From a virus: 61,587 bases of DNA. Under the pieces are notes generated by a model, which did not search any database, was not told the origin of the DNA, and saw nothing but the letters and a program-made list of their open reading frames with translations. Position numbers and translations under genes: made by a program. The stretch is from positions 1-61,587 of IMG/VR virus record IMGVR_UViG_3300024517_000020. The stretch is one strand, 5' to 3'. Shown here piece after piece: positions 1 through 8,040 of the stretch (position 1 is its first letter; every line of letters begins with the position of its first letter).

Positions 1-2563
1 AATTAAGTCCAACCCATCCCCCCACACTAAATGGTGCTGTGCCACTTGGTAGGTTTGCATTGGAATATGATAAGTTTGGAGAAGCGATAGCGTTGCCGAT
101 TGTTCCAGTTGTTGATGTTCCAGAAAATGTCACTGGTACAGTATTAGTTGAGGAATCTGTAAGAGTAATAGTATCCCAAGTTGCTGTTGCTGTCATTGTT
201 GTTACACCATTTTTAAATATTAAATCATCAATGGTTAGTGTTTCACCACCACCATTAGGATAATTACTATGTTCATTTCTAAACACTATATGATCCAAAT
301 TAGTTGGTGTTGAGGTCATTGTTATTGTTGATAATGATGAAACCAATGTAGAGTATGAAGCATCAGAATAATGATTTACCTTGTAGGTGGTTGCTGACTC
401 TCTTATGATTTCAATATACATTGTTGTGTTATCACCAATGTTACTTCCAAACTGTGAACCATATCCACCAGTAGGATTCATGTTTAGATGTTGATTATCA
501 GCCCAAGTACCACCCAATGGTCTATCTATGTTATCATGTAGATACTTCATTCCAATGAAATCTTGTGAATCTGCACCCGTTGTTACACTATCTTTATCAG
601 ATAATCCAAAGAATACGCCATGAGCCCAACCTACACCATTATGACTTTGAGTAGGCACATGTATTTTTGCCCTTAACAACCATGTGTCACTTGCTGAACT
701 TCCCAAATCATAAACGATTGAAGTATTTCCACCTGTGGTTTGTGTACTAAATGATAATACTCCAGAAGCAATATTGGCATTTGCACGATTGGCAACCCAT
801 CCACTTGATGTGGTGAAATCCTCATCAGGGTTTGCTGGTGGTACACCAGTTGTAGATGTAGTTACAAGTCCATGCAACAATAATTCATTTGAAGTAAATG
901 TAATCTGTGAATCTGAACCTGAATTGTCAGGCAATTCAGTTAAAGCAAACTCGTTTAGGGTACGGAAAACCTTGTAGCCAGTAATTGGTGAGCCACCATT
1001 TCCACTAGTTGGTACATCAGCCCAATCAAGTTCAATCGGGATTCCAGTTACAGTTGATAGGTTTGTTGGTGCATCAGGTGCTATTGGGATTGAATAAACT
1101 ACATTTAATTTGGTTGTTGTACTGCCAAACCCGATAGTTCTTTCTGTGCCATCTCTTACATGATTATCAAAATACCCAGTGAGTGAATATGTGTTAGAGG
1201 ATAAACCATTACCAATTCCAGTTAAACCATTTGAGTTTAATGCTATTGTTTTTCCAGTTCCAGTTGTTCCGCCACCACTGTCAGATGCAGTTATGACAGT
1301 TCCAGTCAGGGCATCATCAACTGTTGTTTGTCCGTCAGGTGGTGTTGTGGATAACTCTCTCCATGTAATGTTTGGCGGACTGTTGCCTGCATAAACTACA
1401 TCATATTCAAGTTCGGCAGAAGTAATTATGCTTGTATCTGGAATTGAAGTGGTATCAAAAGAATAGTAAACTGATTGACATCCCTGATTAGTTCCAGTGT
1501 TTGTTCTTTGGATGTAAGTGGCAGTGTTTGTTGAACTGAATGTGGTTGAACAAGACGAGCCACTTGATGTAGATGTTGTTACTGCCCTACCATAAGTTCC
1601 AGCAGTTGTTGTAAAGGTTGGGTCAATCTCAAGATAGCCTACAAAGGGAACACCCTCTAATCCGTTTGCGTAATCCAAATTAACTTTGTAATCCCCATCA
1701 AAGATTATATTTACATTTGTTAGACTTTCAATACCTGTATCAAAGTCGTAATTGATTGAATCTGTAAGTTGTAAAATTTCTGCTTGATTATCAACAATGA
1801 AGGAACGGTCAAAGGATTGACCATTGTATTGTGCTATTGGGATTACAGTTTCACCTATCACAATCTCACTACCAACATGAACTGTTTGTGAAATTCCTAG
1901 TTGTTCCGTTCCATCATGTGTCACCTTGAAGGTTTCCTTGAATCCTGAATTAATGTCCAGTCTTAATTCTTGTGTAAATTGTTCCACGACTTGACCAGTT
2001 GTGGTAATTGTTTCACCGTTGAAATAACCTGTACCCCCTGTACTGTTTGTAATTAATGTGAATCCAGAAAAGGTCGAATTACCATAAAATAATTCTGCAC
2101 TTATTGGAATGAAAACATCTTCTGTAATATCTTCTGTAATTGTTTTTGTACTTGTAAGGTACACACCATCTTCATATGGAATAGTTGATACGGTACATGC
2201 CTCATCATTGATAGGAAGGTTTTGCCATTGACCATTGTTAAGATATGTTGCAACTGCTGAAACACTTGGAATGATTTGCTCACCGTCAAAACCGTTTTCA
2301 TAAATGGAGTAAGAACAAGAGTCCTTGTCATAAATTAAAGAACCAACTGCATTACTATGAAACATTACCTTTTGGTCATTAACTGTAAGGACATAGTTCT
2401 GCCATGAACCGTTCATTATCCTTTCAGGGTGGGATTGCCAAGTGGCTTGACCAATAGTGAAATCCTCTATCAAATCATAATTTTGTCCAGTTGTTTCTAT
2501 TTCTGCAAATGCTGCACTAACTGGAATTAATAACAGTACAAAAAGGCCAAGAAGGATTTTCAT
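1..2563 (-). CDS. Giant secreted adhesin, N-terminal part (cut by window start)
   Basis: About 854 residues are visible. The ATG at 2563 overlaps the stop of the upstream membrane gene and is followed by a signal peptide ending near AAFA (about residue 20). Then come a beta-rich N-terminal domain, a DNRLRE-like domain (about 330-500), a fibronectin-III start (APDAPTNLS) and a LamG/concanavalin-like domain. Positions 1901-2440 are about 98% identical to 28566-29105 and 860-1080 match 27525-27740, but the domain between them differs. Likely a surface or virion fibre protein for host attachment; the role is inferred from domain type. The reading frame is open at base 1. Confidence 0.85.
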   Translation of the reverse strand, partial: MKILLGLFVLLLIPVSAAFAEIETTGQNYDLIEDFTIGQATWQSHPERIMNGSWQNYVLTVNDQKVMFHSNAVGSLIYDKDSCSYSIYENGFDGEQIIPSVSAVATYLNNGQWQNLPINDEACTVSTIPYEDGVYLTSTKTITEDITEDVFIPISAELFYGNSTFSGFTLITNSTGGTGYFNGETITTTGQVVEQFTQELRLDINSGFKETFKVTHDGTEQLGISQTVHVGSEIVIGETVIPIAQYNGQSFDRSFIVDNQAEILQLTDSINYDFDTGIESLTNVNIIFDGDYKVNLDYANGLEGVPFVGYLEIDPTFTTTAGTYGRAVTTSTSSGSSCSTTFSSTNTATYIQRTNTGTNQGCQSVYYSFDTTSIPDTSIITSAELEYDVVYAGNSPPNITWRELSTTPPDGQTTVDDALTGTVITASDSGGGTTGTGKTIALNSNGLTGIGNGLSSNTYSLTGYFDNHVRDGTERTIGFGSTTTKLNVVYSIPIAPDAPTNLSTVTGIPIELDWADVPTSGNGGSPITGYKVFRTLNEFALTELPDNSGSDSQITFTSNELLLHGLVTTSTTGVPPANPDEDFTTSSGWVANRANANIASGVLSFSTQTTGGNTSIVYDLGSSASDTWLLRAKIHVPTQSHNGVGWAHGVFFGLSDKDSVTTGADSQDFIGMKYLHDNIDRPLGGTWADNQHLNMNPTGGYGSQFGSNIGDNTTMYIEIIRESATTYKVNHYSDASYSTLVSSLSTITMTSTPTNLDHIVFRNEHSNYPNGGGETLTIDDLIFKNGVTTMTATATWDTITLTDSSTNTVPVTFSGTSTTGTIGNAIASPNLSYSNANLPSGTAPFSVGGWVGLN

Positions 2564-2811
2564 CATACATACGCATCCACATCTTTTCTTGATGCTGCAC
2601 TATACATCCAGAACAATATAATTCCGATCCAAAGGGCGGGTAAGATAATAAACACACCATATAGGTTATCACGAATTACTAATTGCTCAGGGGTTGCACC
2701 TACCCAGAATGTCCATTCAAATGCAATCTCATAAAGCATTGGCATGGAAACAAAGTAAACAATAGTTGAGAAGAACATGGCAAATATTCCACGTAAGATA
2801 ATCTGAATCAA
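2563..2811 (-). CDS. Small membrane protein between capsid gene and adhesin (unit A)
   Basis: 82 residues, with one hydrophobic helix near each end and a polar loop between them. The start is TTG at 2811, a few bases downstream of a TATA-like stretch; a later ATG (2778) would remove 11 residues. The stop overlaps the adhesin start. The equivalent position in unit B (29234-29503) holds an 89-aa protein of the same build with a similar basic C-terminus (SAASRKD versus ASARGRD). A virion membrane component is inferred from context; no family recognised. Confidence 0.7.
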   Translation of the reverse strand: MIQIILRGIFAMFFSTIVYFVSMPMLYEIAFEWTFWVGATPEQLVIRDNLYGVFIILPALWIGIILFWMYSAASRKDVDAYV

Positions 2812-2869
2812 GACTACTAATTAGCATTAGCACTCATATAAAAATAAAAAAGAAATCTTAGTGGTTTGT

Positions 2870-3133
2870 TTATTGTTGACCGCTAAAGATACCTCTAAAG
2901 ACACCCAAGACTTGTAGGATTAATACTACTGGGAAGATTCCCAATACTAACCATCCGTTATCTTTAATGGCGTTACAGGTTGTACTTGCAGGAGTTGCTG
3001 CCCCGCCTGCTACACCTGTTGCTGTAAGTGTATTACAGTCGATAACTGAATCGAATGCTTGTAATACTATCACAGAAATCAGAAGTGCAACAACGAGATA
3101 AATAACTCCCATTATGTTGTCCATACCGAACAT
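2870..3133 (-). CDS. Candidate major capsid protein, spindle-virus type (unit A)
   Basis: 87 residues: two hydrophobic helices (about 10-27 and 63-80) around a small-residue loop with two cysteines. Size and layout match the VP1/VP3-like capsid proteins of spindle-shaped archaeal viruses; that match is architectural, not a proven homology. The ATG at 3133 was chosen over an upstream TTG because a TATA box (about 3157-3167) sits 25-30 bases before it, with a paired CTTAG element between. The unit B partner is 29573-29839. Confidence 0.65.
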   Translation of the reverse strand: MFGMDNIMGVIYLVVALLISVIVLQAFDSVIDCNTLTATGVAGGAATPASTTCNAIKDNGWLVLGIFPVVLILQVLGVFRGIFSGQQ

Positions 3134-3168
3134 GATACTTAGCAATCCCTTAGTAGCGTATATAAAAA
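3134..3168 (-). promoter_or_regulatory. TATA box plus paired CTTAG leader element
   Basis: TATATAAAAAA lies about 25 bases before the capsid-gene ATG. Two CTTAG pentamers (3138-3142 and 3149-3153) sit 11 bp apart between the TATA box and the start codon. The same arrangement recurs before many unit A genes (7350, 7584, 7759, 11359, 12603, 22322, 23407). Confidence 0.6.
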
Positions 3169-3172
3169 ATTA

Positions 3173-3694
3173 TTAGAATTGCCACTTTATACTCAGGATA
3201 GTCAAGGCCAAATACACCCCCATGATGCTTTGCATTACAGTTACAAATATGTCAGGGATTCCAAATGTTTCAAGTACGCTAAACATAGATCCTGCAGTTA
3301 TTACATTCCAAAAGCCCCATATTGCATCCCAAATCATTAATTCTCCTGCAAGTAGGGCTAGAGGATTACTAACATAAGTTGAATTAGTAGTTGAAGTGAT
3401 AAAATTTCCATTACTTGTCATAATTTGCATAGAGGGTTCATCCACATCAAAATTTAGGGTATGCCAAGTATAGGTAGATACTGCAGTAGTACATTCAATT
3501 TCACTATTATAAGTGCCAAAAAAGCCCGTAGAGTTTGTAATGCCTATAGGTTGATCTAAAACATTATGACAATGCTTTTGAAAATCAAATGGCTTTGCAA
3601 GGCCTGTATCAGTTGATACCTCTACTATCATTACAAACCCATTGACACACATTAGGAAAATGTAGATGCTCAGAAATGTCTTGTACATAGCCAT
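3173..3694 (-). CDS. 173-aa membrane protein (unit A)
   Basis: An N-terminal hydrophobic helix (about 5-24), an exported-looking middle with two cysteines and N-x-S/T sites, and a hydrophobic C-terminal third with two or three helices. Its C-terminal half resembles the 188-aa protein at 56227-56793 in unit B: a DNPL/SNPL motif, then F-x-I-x-T-G/A and an I-P-D/P-I-F-V segment. Probably a virion envelope or assembly protein; function unknown. Confidence 0.7.
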   Translation of the reverse strand: MAMYKTFLSIYIFLMCVNGFVMIVEVSTDTGLAKPFDFQKHCHNVLDQPIGITNSTGFFGTYNSEIECTTAVSTYTWHTLNFDVDEPSMQIMTSNGNFITSTTNSTYVSNPLALLAGELMIWDAIWGFWNVITAGSMFSVLETFGIPDIFVTVMQSIMGVYLALTILSIKWQF

Positions 3695-3706
3695 GATTAA
3701 CCACTA

Positions 3707-4045
3707 TTACCCGTACATATCCCGTATAAACAGAATTGCAGTAAACAAGGCTAAACCAAAGAATACCCATCCTAGCCATGATCCATTTGCGGAATTGATA
3801 AACAGTTTTGTTTCCTGTGTTGTTGCATTAGTAATAGTACCATCAGGATGATTTGTTATTTCTACCCTATCAGTTTGCGTTCCTACGTCTTGGCCTGTAG
3901 CTAGGAATATTGCCAAGATCAAGAAAAGTAAAAACGCAAATATTCTAAATATAAAAGAGACAGTACCAAGATTTCTAATTAAAGTAAATACAAGAAATCC
4001 TAAACTCATTGTGAATAGTATGATGAAAAGGCCTAAATCTAACAC
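3707..4045 (-). CDS. 112-aa membrane protein (unit A)
   Basis: Two N-terminal hydrophobic helices (about 3-23 and 30-50), a polar loop rich in Thr/Asn, and a C-terminal helix (about 90-108). The start is GTG at 4045. Its layout matches the 120-aa plus-strand gene at 55550-55912 in unit B. It lies in the structural membrane cluster between the ATPase and the capsid-like gene. Function unknown. Confidence 0.65.
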   Translation of the reverse strand: MLDLGLFIILFTMSLGFLVFTLIRNLGTVSFIFRIFAFLLFLILAIFLATGQDVGTQTDRVEITNHPDGTITNATTQETKLFINSANGSWLGWVFFGLALFTAILFIRDMYG

Positions 4046-4067
4046 AATTTACTAATTCTATACTAAG

Positions 4068-5129
4068 TTATGAAGTTTTTTTATTCTCGTCTTTTATCAC
4101 TTTTGCAAGTTCATCCATATCTATACCATGTTCCGATACTTTTTTTCGCACTTGTGTTATTGCAGAAAGTGCAGAGGCAGATAAAGCCTTCTTCTCGGCC
4201 ATTGTAAAGTAAGCCCAATATTTTAAAGCAGTTGCCTTTGATGTGTCAGCTCGCCTTTTACCGTTCTTCATTTTATACACTAGTTCATCATATACGGTTC
4301 GGGCGTTCTTTTTGTCCTTGCGTTGCTCTTTAGGTGATAGACATAGTTGACATTCTTCTTTTGGATAAACCAAACTTCTAACCCCCACACCCGTTGAACA
4401 TAATGCCACTCTCATAGGATCAGAATCCTTGTATCTATAGTTTCTGCCTTCTTCTAATCCATTTACAAAAAAATAACCTTCTTGGGTACTTGTTACATAT
4501 TGTTTTTGAAATCGATAAATTGCTGATCTGTTGGCCATATCCCATCCAAAAGTATTTTTCCAGTTTGCAGCATCCTGATCTGACATGCTAGTTAAGATAC
4601 GAAAATCAGCATCTCTAAGTGCAGGCGGTAATGCCTTTTGATAGTGAATATTGAAAAATGTTATTACTTTTCCCCCCAAAGTGTGCCTGATTGTAGTGAG
4701 TGCGGACACCAATTCTTTTTTTCTCTTGGCATCTTCCATGTCAAGGATATACGAAACATCATCAAAGATCAAAATGTACCTTAACCCCTTTGGCAAATCC
4801 TTTAAGATCTTGTCAAGGTTTCCCAAATCTTTTCCATAAAACCATTTTATGACAAACGGTGAATTAGTCATGCAAGATAATCTATGGCATAACGTTGTTG
4901 TAACCGTACTTTTTCCAGATTCGGATTTCCCAGATAATAAAACAGAAGTGTAAGTTTTATCGCTTCTTTCTGTCTTTCTAATAATTACTGATGCCAGTTT
5001 TGCAATCCATGTTTTTTTAAGAATTGGAATTTTTTCACCTTTGTGCATGTAAAATGTCGTACCCTGAAAACCCGTTGGTTCTTTCAACGATTGCTGCTGA
5101 TCTAACTCAGCTAAGCTAATCCCTGTCAT
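4068..5129 (-). CDS. P-loop ATPase (packaging or partition type), unit A
   Basis: 353 residues. Walker A is GKSESGKST and Walker B is ILIFDDVS, followed by TTIRH, a conserved helix shared with the unit B ATPase (33500-34573). The C-terminal part has Cys-x2-Cys and a basic tail. I place the start at ATG 5129 rather than further upstream because it makes an ATGA overlap with the preceding gene and gives the same length as the B copy (357 aa). The family is unclear: genome packaging is the usual role of a lone P-loop ATPase in such viruses, but no hallmark settles it. Confidence 0.75.
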   Translation of the reverse strand: MTGISLAELDQQQSLKEPTGFQGTTFYMHKGEKIPILKKTWIAKLASVIIRKTERSDKTYTSVLLSGKSESGKSTVTTTLCHRLSCMTNSPFVIKWFYGKDLGNLDKILKDLPKGLRYILIFDDVSYILDMEDAKRKKELVSALTTIRHTLGGKVITFFNIHYQKALPPALRDADFRILTSMSDQDAANWKNTFGWDMANRSAIYRFQKQYVTSTQEGYFFVNGLEEGRNYRYKDSDPMRVALCSTGVGVRSLVYPKEECQLCLSPKEQRKDKKNARTVYDELVYKMKNGKRRADTSKATALKYWAYFTMAEKKALSASALSAITQVRKKVSEHGIDMDELAKVIKDENKKTS

Positions 5130-5431
5130 TCTGCGTTCTTGTAAGATTGGTACAACTTCAATCTCTCCAATGCGTTGGCCTGTAGGATAAGCGGCATATA
5201 CTTTTCGCAATATTCCATAGCATAGTCCATGTAGTAAGTATCTCCATCTACAGTTGTTGGTACATCAAACTTTGGTAAGTCGTTGATTCTAAAGTTTGGA
5301 GTTAGAGAACTATTCATTAAGTTCATAATATGAATGGCTTTCCGCCATTCGTTAGTTCCGATTGCTTTCATATATCCACCTAATAGGATTCCTGCCACTA
5401 AATCGTAATCAGTTGCCTGCTTGATAGTCAC
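5126..5431 (-). CDS. ATPase-operon partner protein (unit A)
   Basis: 101 residues, helical, starting at GTG 5431. A block around residues 20-48 (KAIGTNEWRKA, then a leucine/asparagine stretch) aligns with the N-terminus of the B partner at 34573-35166 (NAIRTKNW). In both units this gene directly precedes the ATPase. Probably an adaptor or DNA-recognition subunit; inferred from the conserved pairing. Confidence 0.65.
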   Translation of the reverse strand: MTIKQATDYDLVAGILLGGYMKAIGTNEWRKAIHIMNLMNSSLTPNFRINDLPKFDVPTTVDGDTYYMDYAMEYCEKYMPLILQANALERLKLYQSYKNAE

Positions 5432-5757
5432 TTAGTATAGAGATAGTAAATGCGTACATAAGGCTATAGGACACCTTAATTTTTTTATAAAAAAACATAA
5501 TAATAATAAATTATATGTTTATCACTAGAAAAAATTTTGTTTCTTAGTTTCCTACATATTCTTAAAGTTCTAAGGGGTGTCAAAATAGGCACGAATGCAG
5601 GGGGGTAAAAGCGGTAATACTTTAGCTAAAATTAATTTTTTTATTTTTTGGATTTGAAAAAATAGGCATACGCCTAAACTAGGCGTGGTATTATGCCTAT
5701 TGAGGCTAATTAACTGTACTTAATTATACTTTAAATTTTCTAGCCAAAAATGGCGGC
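5432..5757. other. Intergenic region with TAGGCA dyad (candidate origin or centromere, unit A)
   Basis: 326 bases, very AT-rich, no gene. It holds TAGGCACGAA (5586-5595) and a nested inverted repeat: outer arms AATAGGCATA (5661-5670) and TATGCCTATT (5692-5701), inner arms CGCCT (5671-5675) and AGGCG (5681-5685). Both TAGGCA words recur in the matching place of unit B (35665-35726), upstream of the same operon. A replication origin or partition site is inferred. Confidence 0.5.
5661..5701. repeat. Nested inverted repeat AATAGGCATA ... TATGCCTATT
   Basis: Perfect 10-bp outer arms enclose a perfect 5-bp hairpin (CGCCT/AGGCG). Could form a cruciform or act as a protein-binding dyad. The outer core TAGGCA matches the arms of the larger palindrome at 35665-35726. 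Confidence 0.75.
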
Positions 5758-6555
5758 CTATATAGGAAGGTATGGGCGGGGGTTTAGATCATGTGCTTCC
5801 TTATGACACGTCTTGCATAGCAGCATACCATTAGTAGGAATAAGAGATAACTCAGGGTAGAACCCCTTGAACAGTAAATGATGTGCGTTTAATCCATCTT
5901 TGGAATAACATACCTGACAATACTTTTGTTTGTGAATGAGTTTAGACCAACTCATCAAGGCACATTTGTATGCCTTAACTGAAATTTTGTACTTCATTGC
6001 TAGTTTTTTTAAGTATTTTAAATCACATACAAATTTCTTTTCAGGATTATTTTGATACCATTTCTTACTGTATTCTCTATAATGTTCTTTATTATTTTGA
6101 CGGTATTTCTTATCACGTTCTCTAACCCATTCTTTATTATTTTGATACCATTTCTTACTGTGTTCTCTAACCCATTCTTTATTATTTTGACGCCATTTCT
6201 TACTGTATTCTCTAATACTTTCTTTATTATTTTGATAATGTTTCTTTTTATTCTCTCTAATACTTTCTTTATTATTTTGACGGTATTTCTTATCACGTTC
6301 TCTAACCCATTCTTTATTATTTTGACGGTATTTCTTATCACGTTCTCTAACCCATTCTTTATTATTTTGATACCATTTCTTACTGTGTTCTCTCATCCTT
6401 TCTTTATTATTTTGATACCATTTCTTACTGTGTTCTCTCATCCTTTCTTTATTATTTTGATAGCGTTTCTTACTGTATTCTTTATTATTTTGACGCCATT
6501 TCTTATAATATTCTAATTTTCTATAACGCTTAACGTGTTCGTAAAACAACTGCAT
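5758..6555 (-). CDS. HNH endonuclease with tandem 15-residue repeats
   Basis: 265 residues. The first two thirds are at least nine 15-residue repeats of the form REHSKKWYQNNKEWV (a perfect 45-base period in DNA), highly basic and helical. The last 70 residues are an HNH nuclease core: Cys-x2-Cys, then an AHHLLFKGFYPELSL-type HH motif, then Cys-x2-Cys-H. Free-standing HNH proteins of this kind act as homing or nicking endonucleases; the repeat arm probably contacts DNA. Two relatives lie at 8037 and 8801. Confidence 0.85.
   Translation of the reverse strand: MQLFYEHVKRYRKLEYYKKWRQNNKEYSKKRYQNNKERMREHSKKWYQNNKERMREHSKKWYQNNKEWVRERDKKYRQNNKEWVRERDKKYRQNNKESIRENKKKHYQNNKESIREYSKKWRQNNKEWVREHSKKWYQNNKEWVRERDKKYRQNNKEHYREYSKKWYQNNPEKKFVCDLKYLKKLAMKYKISVKAYKCALMSWSKLIHKQKYCQVCYSKDGLNAHHLLFKGFYPELSLIPTNGMLLCKTCHKEAHDLNPRPYLPI
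6040..6510. repeat. 45-bp tandem repeat array inside the HNH gene
   Basis: Units differ by only a few bases and keep the reading frame. The low complexity also keeps the opposite strand open, which produces a false 154-codon ORF. Copy number is likely to vary between strains. Confidence 0.85.
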
Positions 6556-6591
6556 GGATAAACTACTAATTCAATACTAAGTTTATTTGCA

Positions 6592-6759
6592 TTACCAATT
6601 CTTCTCTAAGAAATCTTTCAAGTCCTTAAATGATAATACTACTGGATCTGATTTCTTTTTGTACCTGCCACCAAAGCAATCATTACAGATGCGTTGGCCG
6701 CTTTGAGGATCTACAAAAGTAGGTTTTACTTCCAAACAAAAGTAACAAATCTTATACAT
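6592..6759 (-). CDS. Small zinc protein, CYxCxE type (unit A)
   Basis: 55 residues with Cys-x2-Cys near the start (YKICYFCLEV) and Cys-x2-Cys in the middle (CNDCF), and a C-terminal FKDLKDFLEKNW. The unit B partner is 33216-33398 (KICYDCMEV ... CQSCF ... IKDLKRHFEKDW). That alignment sets the start at ATG 6759, which overlaps the resolvase stop by 8 bases. Confidence 0.75.
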   Translation of the reverse strand: MYKICYFCLEVKPTFVDPQSGQRICNDCFGGRYKKKSDPVVLSFKDLKDFLEKNW

Positions 6760-7051
6760 GTCGCCAAGCCTTTTTTTTATTCTTATCCTTGTAAACGATA
6801 ATTGCAGTTCCCTCATACTTGCATGCAGATAACCTTTCACGTTCTGCAGGGGGGACATACCCGTTAGTCTTACATTGAATTAATAGCGTGCCTTGCGGGT
6901 AATCCCTTAATGTATTAATTTGTGGTGGAACTGCGATAACATCAAACACACCCTTAGAGCCATACGATCTAATACAGTAATATCCATGCTTGCGTAAAAA
7001 TGACATAGTGGAATACTCAAAATTTCTTCCGATTATGTAATTTGATGGCAT
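6752..7051 (-). CDS. Archaeal Holliday junction resolvase (Hjc-like)
   Basis: 99 residues, about the normal length for this PD-(D/E)XK family, with the expected landmarks: an N-terminal GRNFE, a GY-x3-RSYGSKG turn, FDVIAV (catalytic Asp) and LIQCK (catalytic Lys). It would cut four-way junctions formed in replication or recombination. ATG at 7051. I see no partner in unit B. Confidence 0.85.
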   Translation of the reverse strand: MPSNYIIGRNFEYSTMSFLRKHGYYCIRSYGSKGVFDVIAVPPQINTLRDYPQGTLLIQCKTNGYVPPAERERLSACKYEGTAIIVYKDKNKKKAWRHV

Positions 7052-7137
7052 GGCTTAACATGGGTGTAACAGTTTTGACAAAGATAGTAACATAATTGAC
7101 TTGCTTTTTTGTTGCAACAAACGCACCTTAATTCCAT
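7033..7137 (-). CDS. Zinc microprotein, 34 aa
   Basis: Seven cysteines in 34 residues, including CVCC and CQNC. ATG at 7137; it overlaps the genes on both sides. Part of a run of cysteine-rich small genes. Function unknown. Confidence 0.5.
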   Translation of the reverse strand: MELRCVCCNKKASQLCYYLCQNCYTHVKPCHQIT

Positions 7138-7253
7138 TTTAGGGATTTCTTGAATGATTCATCATAGAAAGATAAATCGCTATGCTGCTTTAGGTGATCT
7201 GAAATATCATCCAGATGCTTGTTACATCTATCACAGAATCCTGCTTTACCCAA
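7128..7253 (-). CDS. Zinc-finger microprotein, 41 aa
   Basis: Cys-x2-Cys (CDRC) followed by histidines in HLDDISDHLKQH, a C2H2-like spacing. The TTG start at 7253 has AGGTGG just upstream as a ribosome site and follows the previous stop directly. Confidence 0.5.
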   Translation of the reverse strand: MGKAGFCDRCNKHLDDISDHLKQHSDLSFYDESFKKSLKWN

Positions 7254-7349
7254 TTAGTTCCACCTCAAATTTTTCTTTACAGAGTTTGAATAATAAGAAT
7301 CGCCTAGATTCTCAATGTTGTGATTTTTCTTATTGCATTTATTACACAT
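7254..7349 (-). CDS. Basic Cys-containing microprotein, 31 aa
   Basis: Begins with CNKC and is rich in Lys/Asn. ATG at 7349 lies immediately after a paired CTTAG leader and TATA box, which is the main support. Function unknown. Confidence 0.45.
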   Translation of the reverse strand: MCNKCNKKNHNIENLGDSYYSNSVKKNLRWN

Positions 7350-7382
7350 AACACTTAGCAAACACTTAGCATATTTAAATAA
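7350..7382 (-). promoter_or_regulatory. Promoter with paired CTTAG element (copy 1)
   Basis: Two ACACTTAGC units 11 bp apart, then ATTTAAATAA as TATA box, reading away from the ATG at 7349. The same 31 bases recur at 7584-7612. Confidence 0.65.
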
Positions 7383-7583
7383 TTAATCAAAGTTAAATGG
7401 ATCAATCTTTTTAGAATTAGATTTTTTAAAATTTGAAAAGTGTTGTTCCGCATCTTTGATATTTGTAAATCCATCCGATTCTCCAGTTTTAGTCAAGACT
7501 ACAAATTTAGATCTATGTTTTGTAATTACTGGATATACTCCTACTGCATCTGCATCTTTAATACTTGGATATTTCTTTGGCAT
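7383..7583 (-). CDS. Small basic protein, 66 aa
   Basis: The start ATG 7583 is set by the leaderless promoter directly upstream; the frame is open further but without promoter support. The sequence has a KKYPSIKDADAVGVYPV opening, a KFVVLTKTG strand and a SDGFTNIKDAEQHFSNF helix. The same strand-plus-KDAE pattern occurs at the C-terminus of 11672-12475. No known family recognised. Confidence 0.6.
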   Translation of the reverse strand: MPKKYPSIKDADAVGVYPVITKHRSKFVVLTKTGESDGFTNIKDAEQHFSNFKKSNSKKIDPFNFD

Positions 7584-7618
7584 AACACTTAGCAAACACT
7601 TAGCATATTTAAGGATAA
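7584..7618 (-). promoter_or_regulatory. Promoter with paired CTTAG element (copy 2)
   Basis: Near-identical to 7350-7382: paired ACACTTAGC, then CATATTTAAG as TATA box. It drives the 66-aa gene and overlaps the 3' end of the next gene. Confidence 0.65.
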
Positions 7619-7758
7619 ACACCAATAAGGATTTTAACCAAATATTCCGCACCAAGTATAGCAAAAAAGAATATCGTTGTAAGGCCTGCTAGTCTAAGGA
7701 GTTTGAATCGTAGTTTGTGTTTTTTCTCCTTTTCATCCCATCTATTTGCAAAGCCCAC
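7609..7758 (-). CDS. Single-helix membrane protein, 49 aa
   Basis: A basic N-terminus (RWDEKEKKHKLRFKLLR) then a hydrophobic helix (about 24-46). The GTG start at 7758 is preceded by ACTTAGTAAATAATTAG and a TATA box (7780-7790), the standard unit A leader. Confidence 0.5.
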   Translation of the reverse strand: MGFANRWDEKEKKHKLRFKLLRLAGLTTIFFFAILGAEYLVKILIGVYP

Positions 7759-7824
7759 ATACTTAGTAAATAATTAGCAGTATAAAAAATAGGGGCTGAA
7801 CACAACTAAAGCCCCTATTCCTAA

Positions 7825-8040
7825 TCAGTTATGATTAGCGTAATCCTCTATTACATAGAGTTCTTCTAGTATTTTTTCCCTTTGATTTATGAATGATTCC
7901 ACTTCTCGCATCAGGCTAGGTGCATCCCACTTTGCCGCAATAATGTTTTTCATCCTGCTGCAAACATCCGTATCAACATCCCCAAGTTCCAAGAGAAGTG
8001 CTTCCTCTTGGCGTTGTTTCTTTTTTTCTTCGGGTGTCAT
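7825..8040 (-). CDS. Helical acidic protein, 71 aa
   Basis: Starts MTPEEKKKQRQEE, the same opening as the two HNH genes upstream, then diverges into a helical sequence with no zinc or HNH motif. ATG 8040 makes an ATGA overlap with the HNH stop. The shared N-terminus suggests it arose by duplication of an HNH 5' end. Confidence 0.55.
   Translation of the reverse strand: MTPEEKKKQRQEEALLLELGDVDTDVCSRMKNIIAAKWDAPSLMREVESFINQREKILEELYVIEDYANHN

Noticed and set aside
6040-6510. Regular repeats as a possible CRISPR array
   Set aside because: The units are contiguous 45-bp tandem repeats that keep one reading frame; there are no unique spacers.
6052-6516. 154-codon plus-strand ORF rich in Phe/Ile/Thr
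   Set aside because: It is the antisense of the 45-bp repeats of the HNH gene; the hydrophobic repeats follow from the Lys/Asn codons on the other strand.
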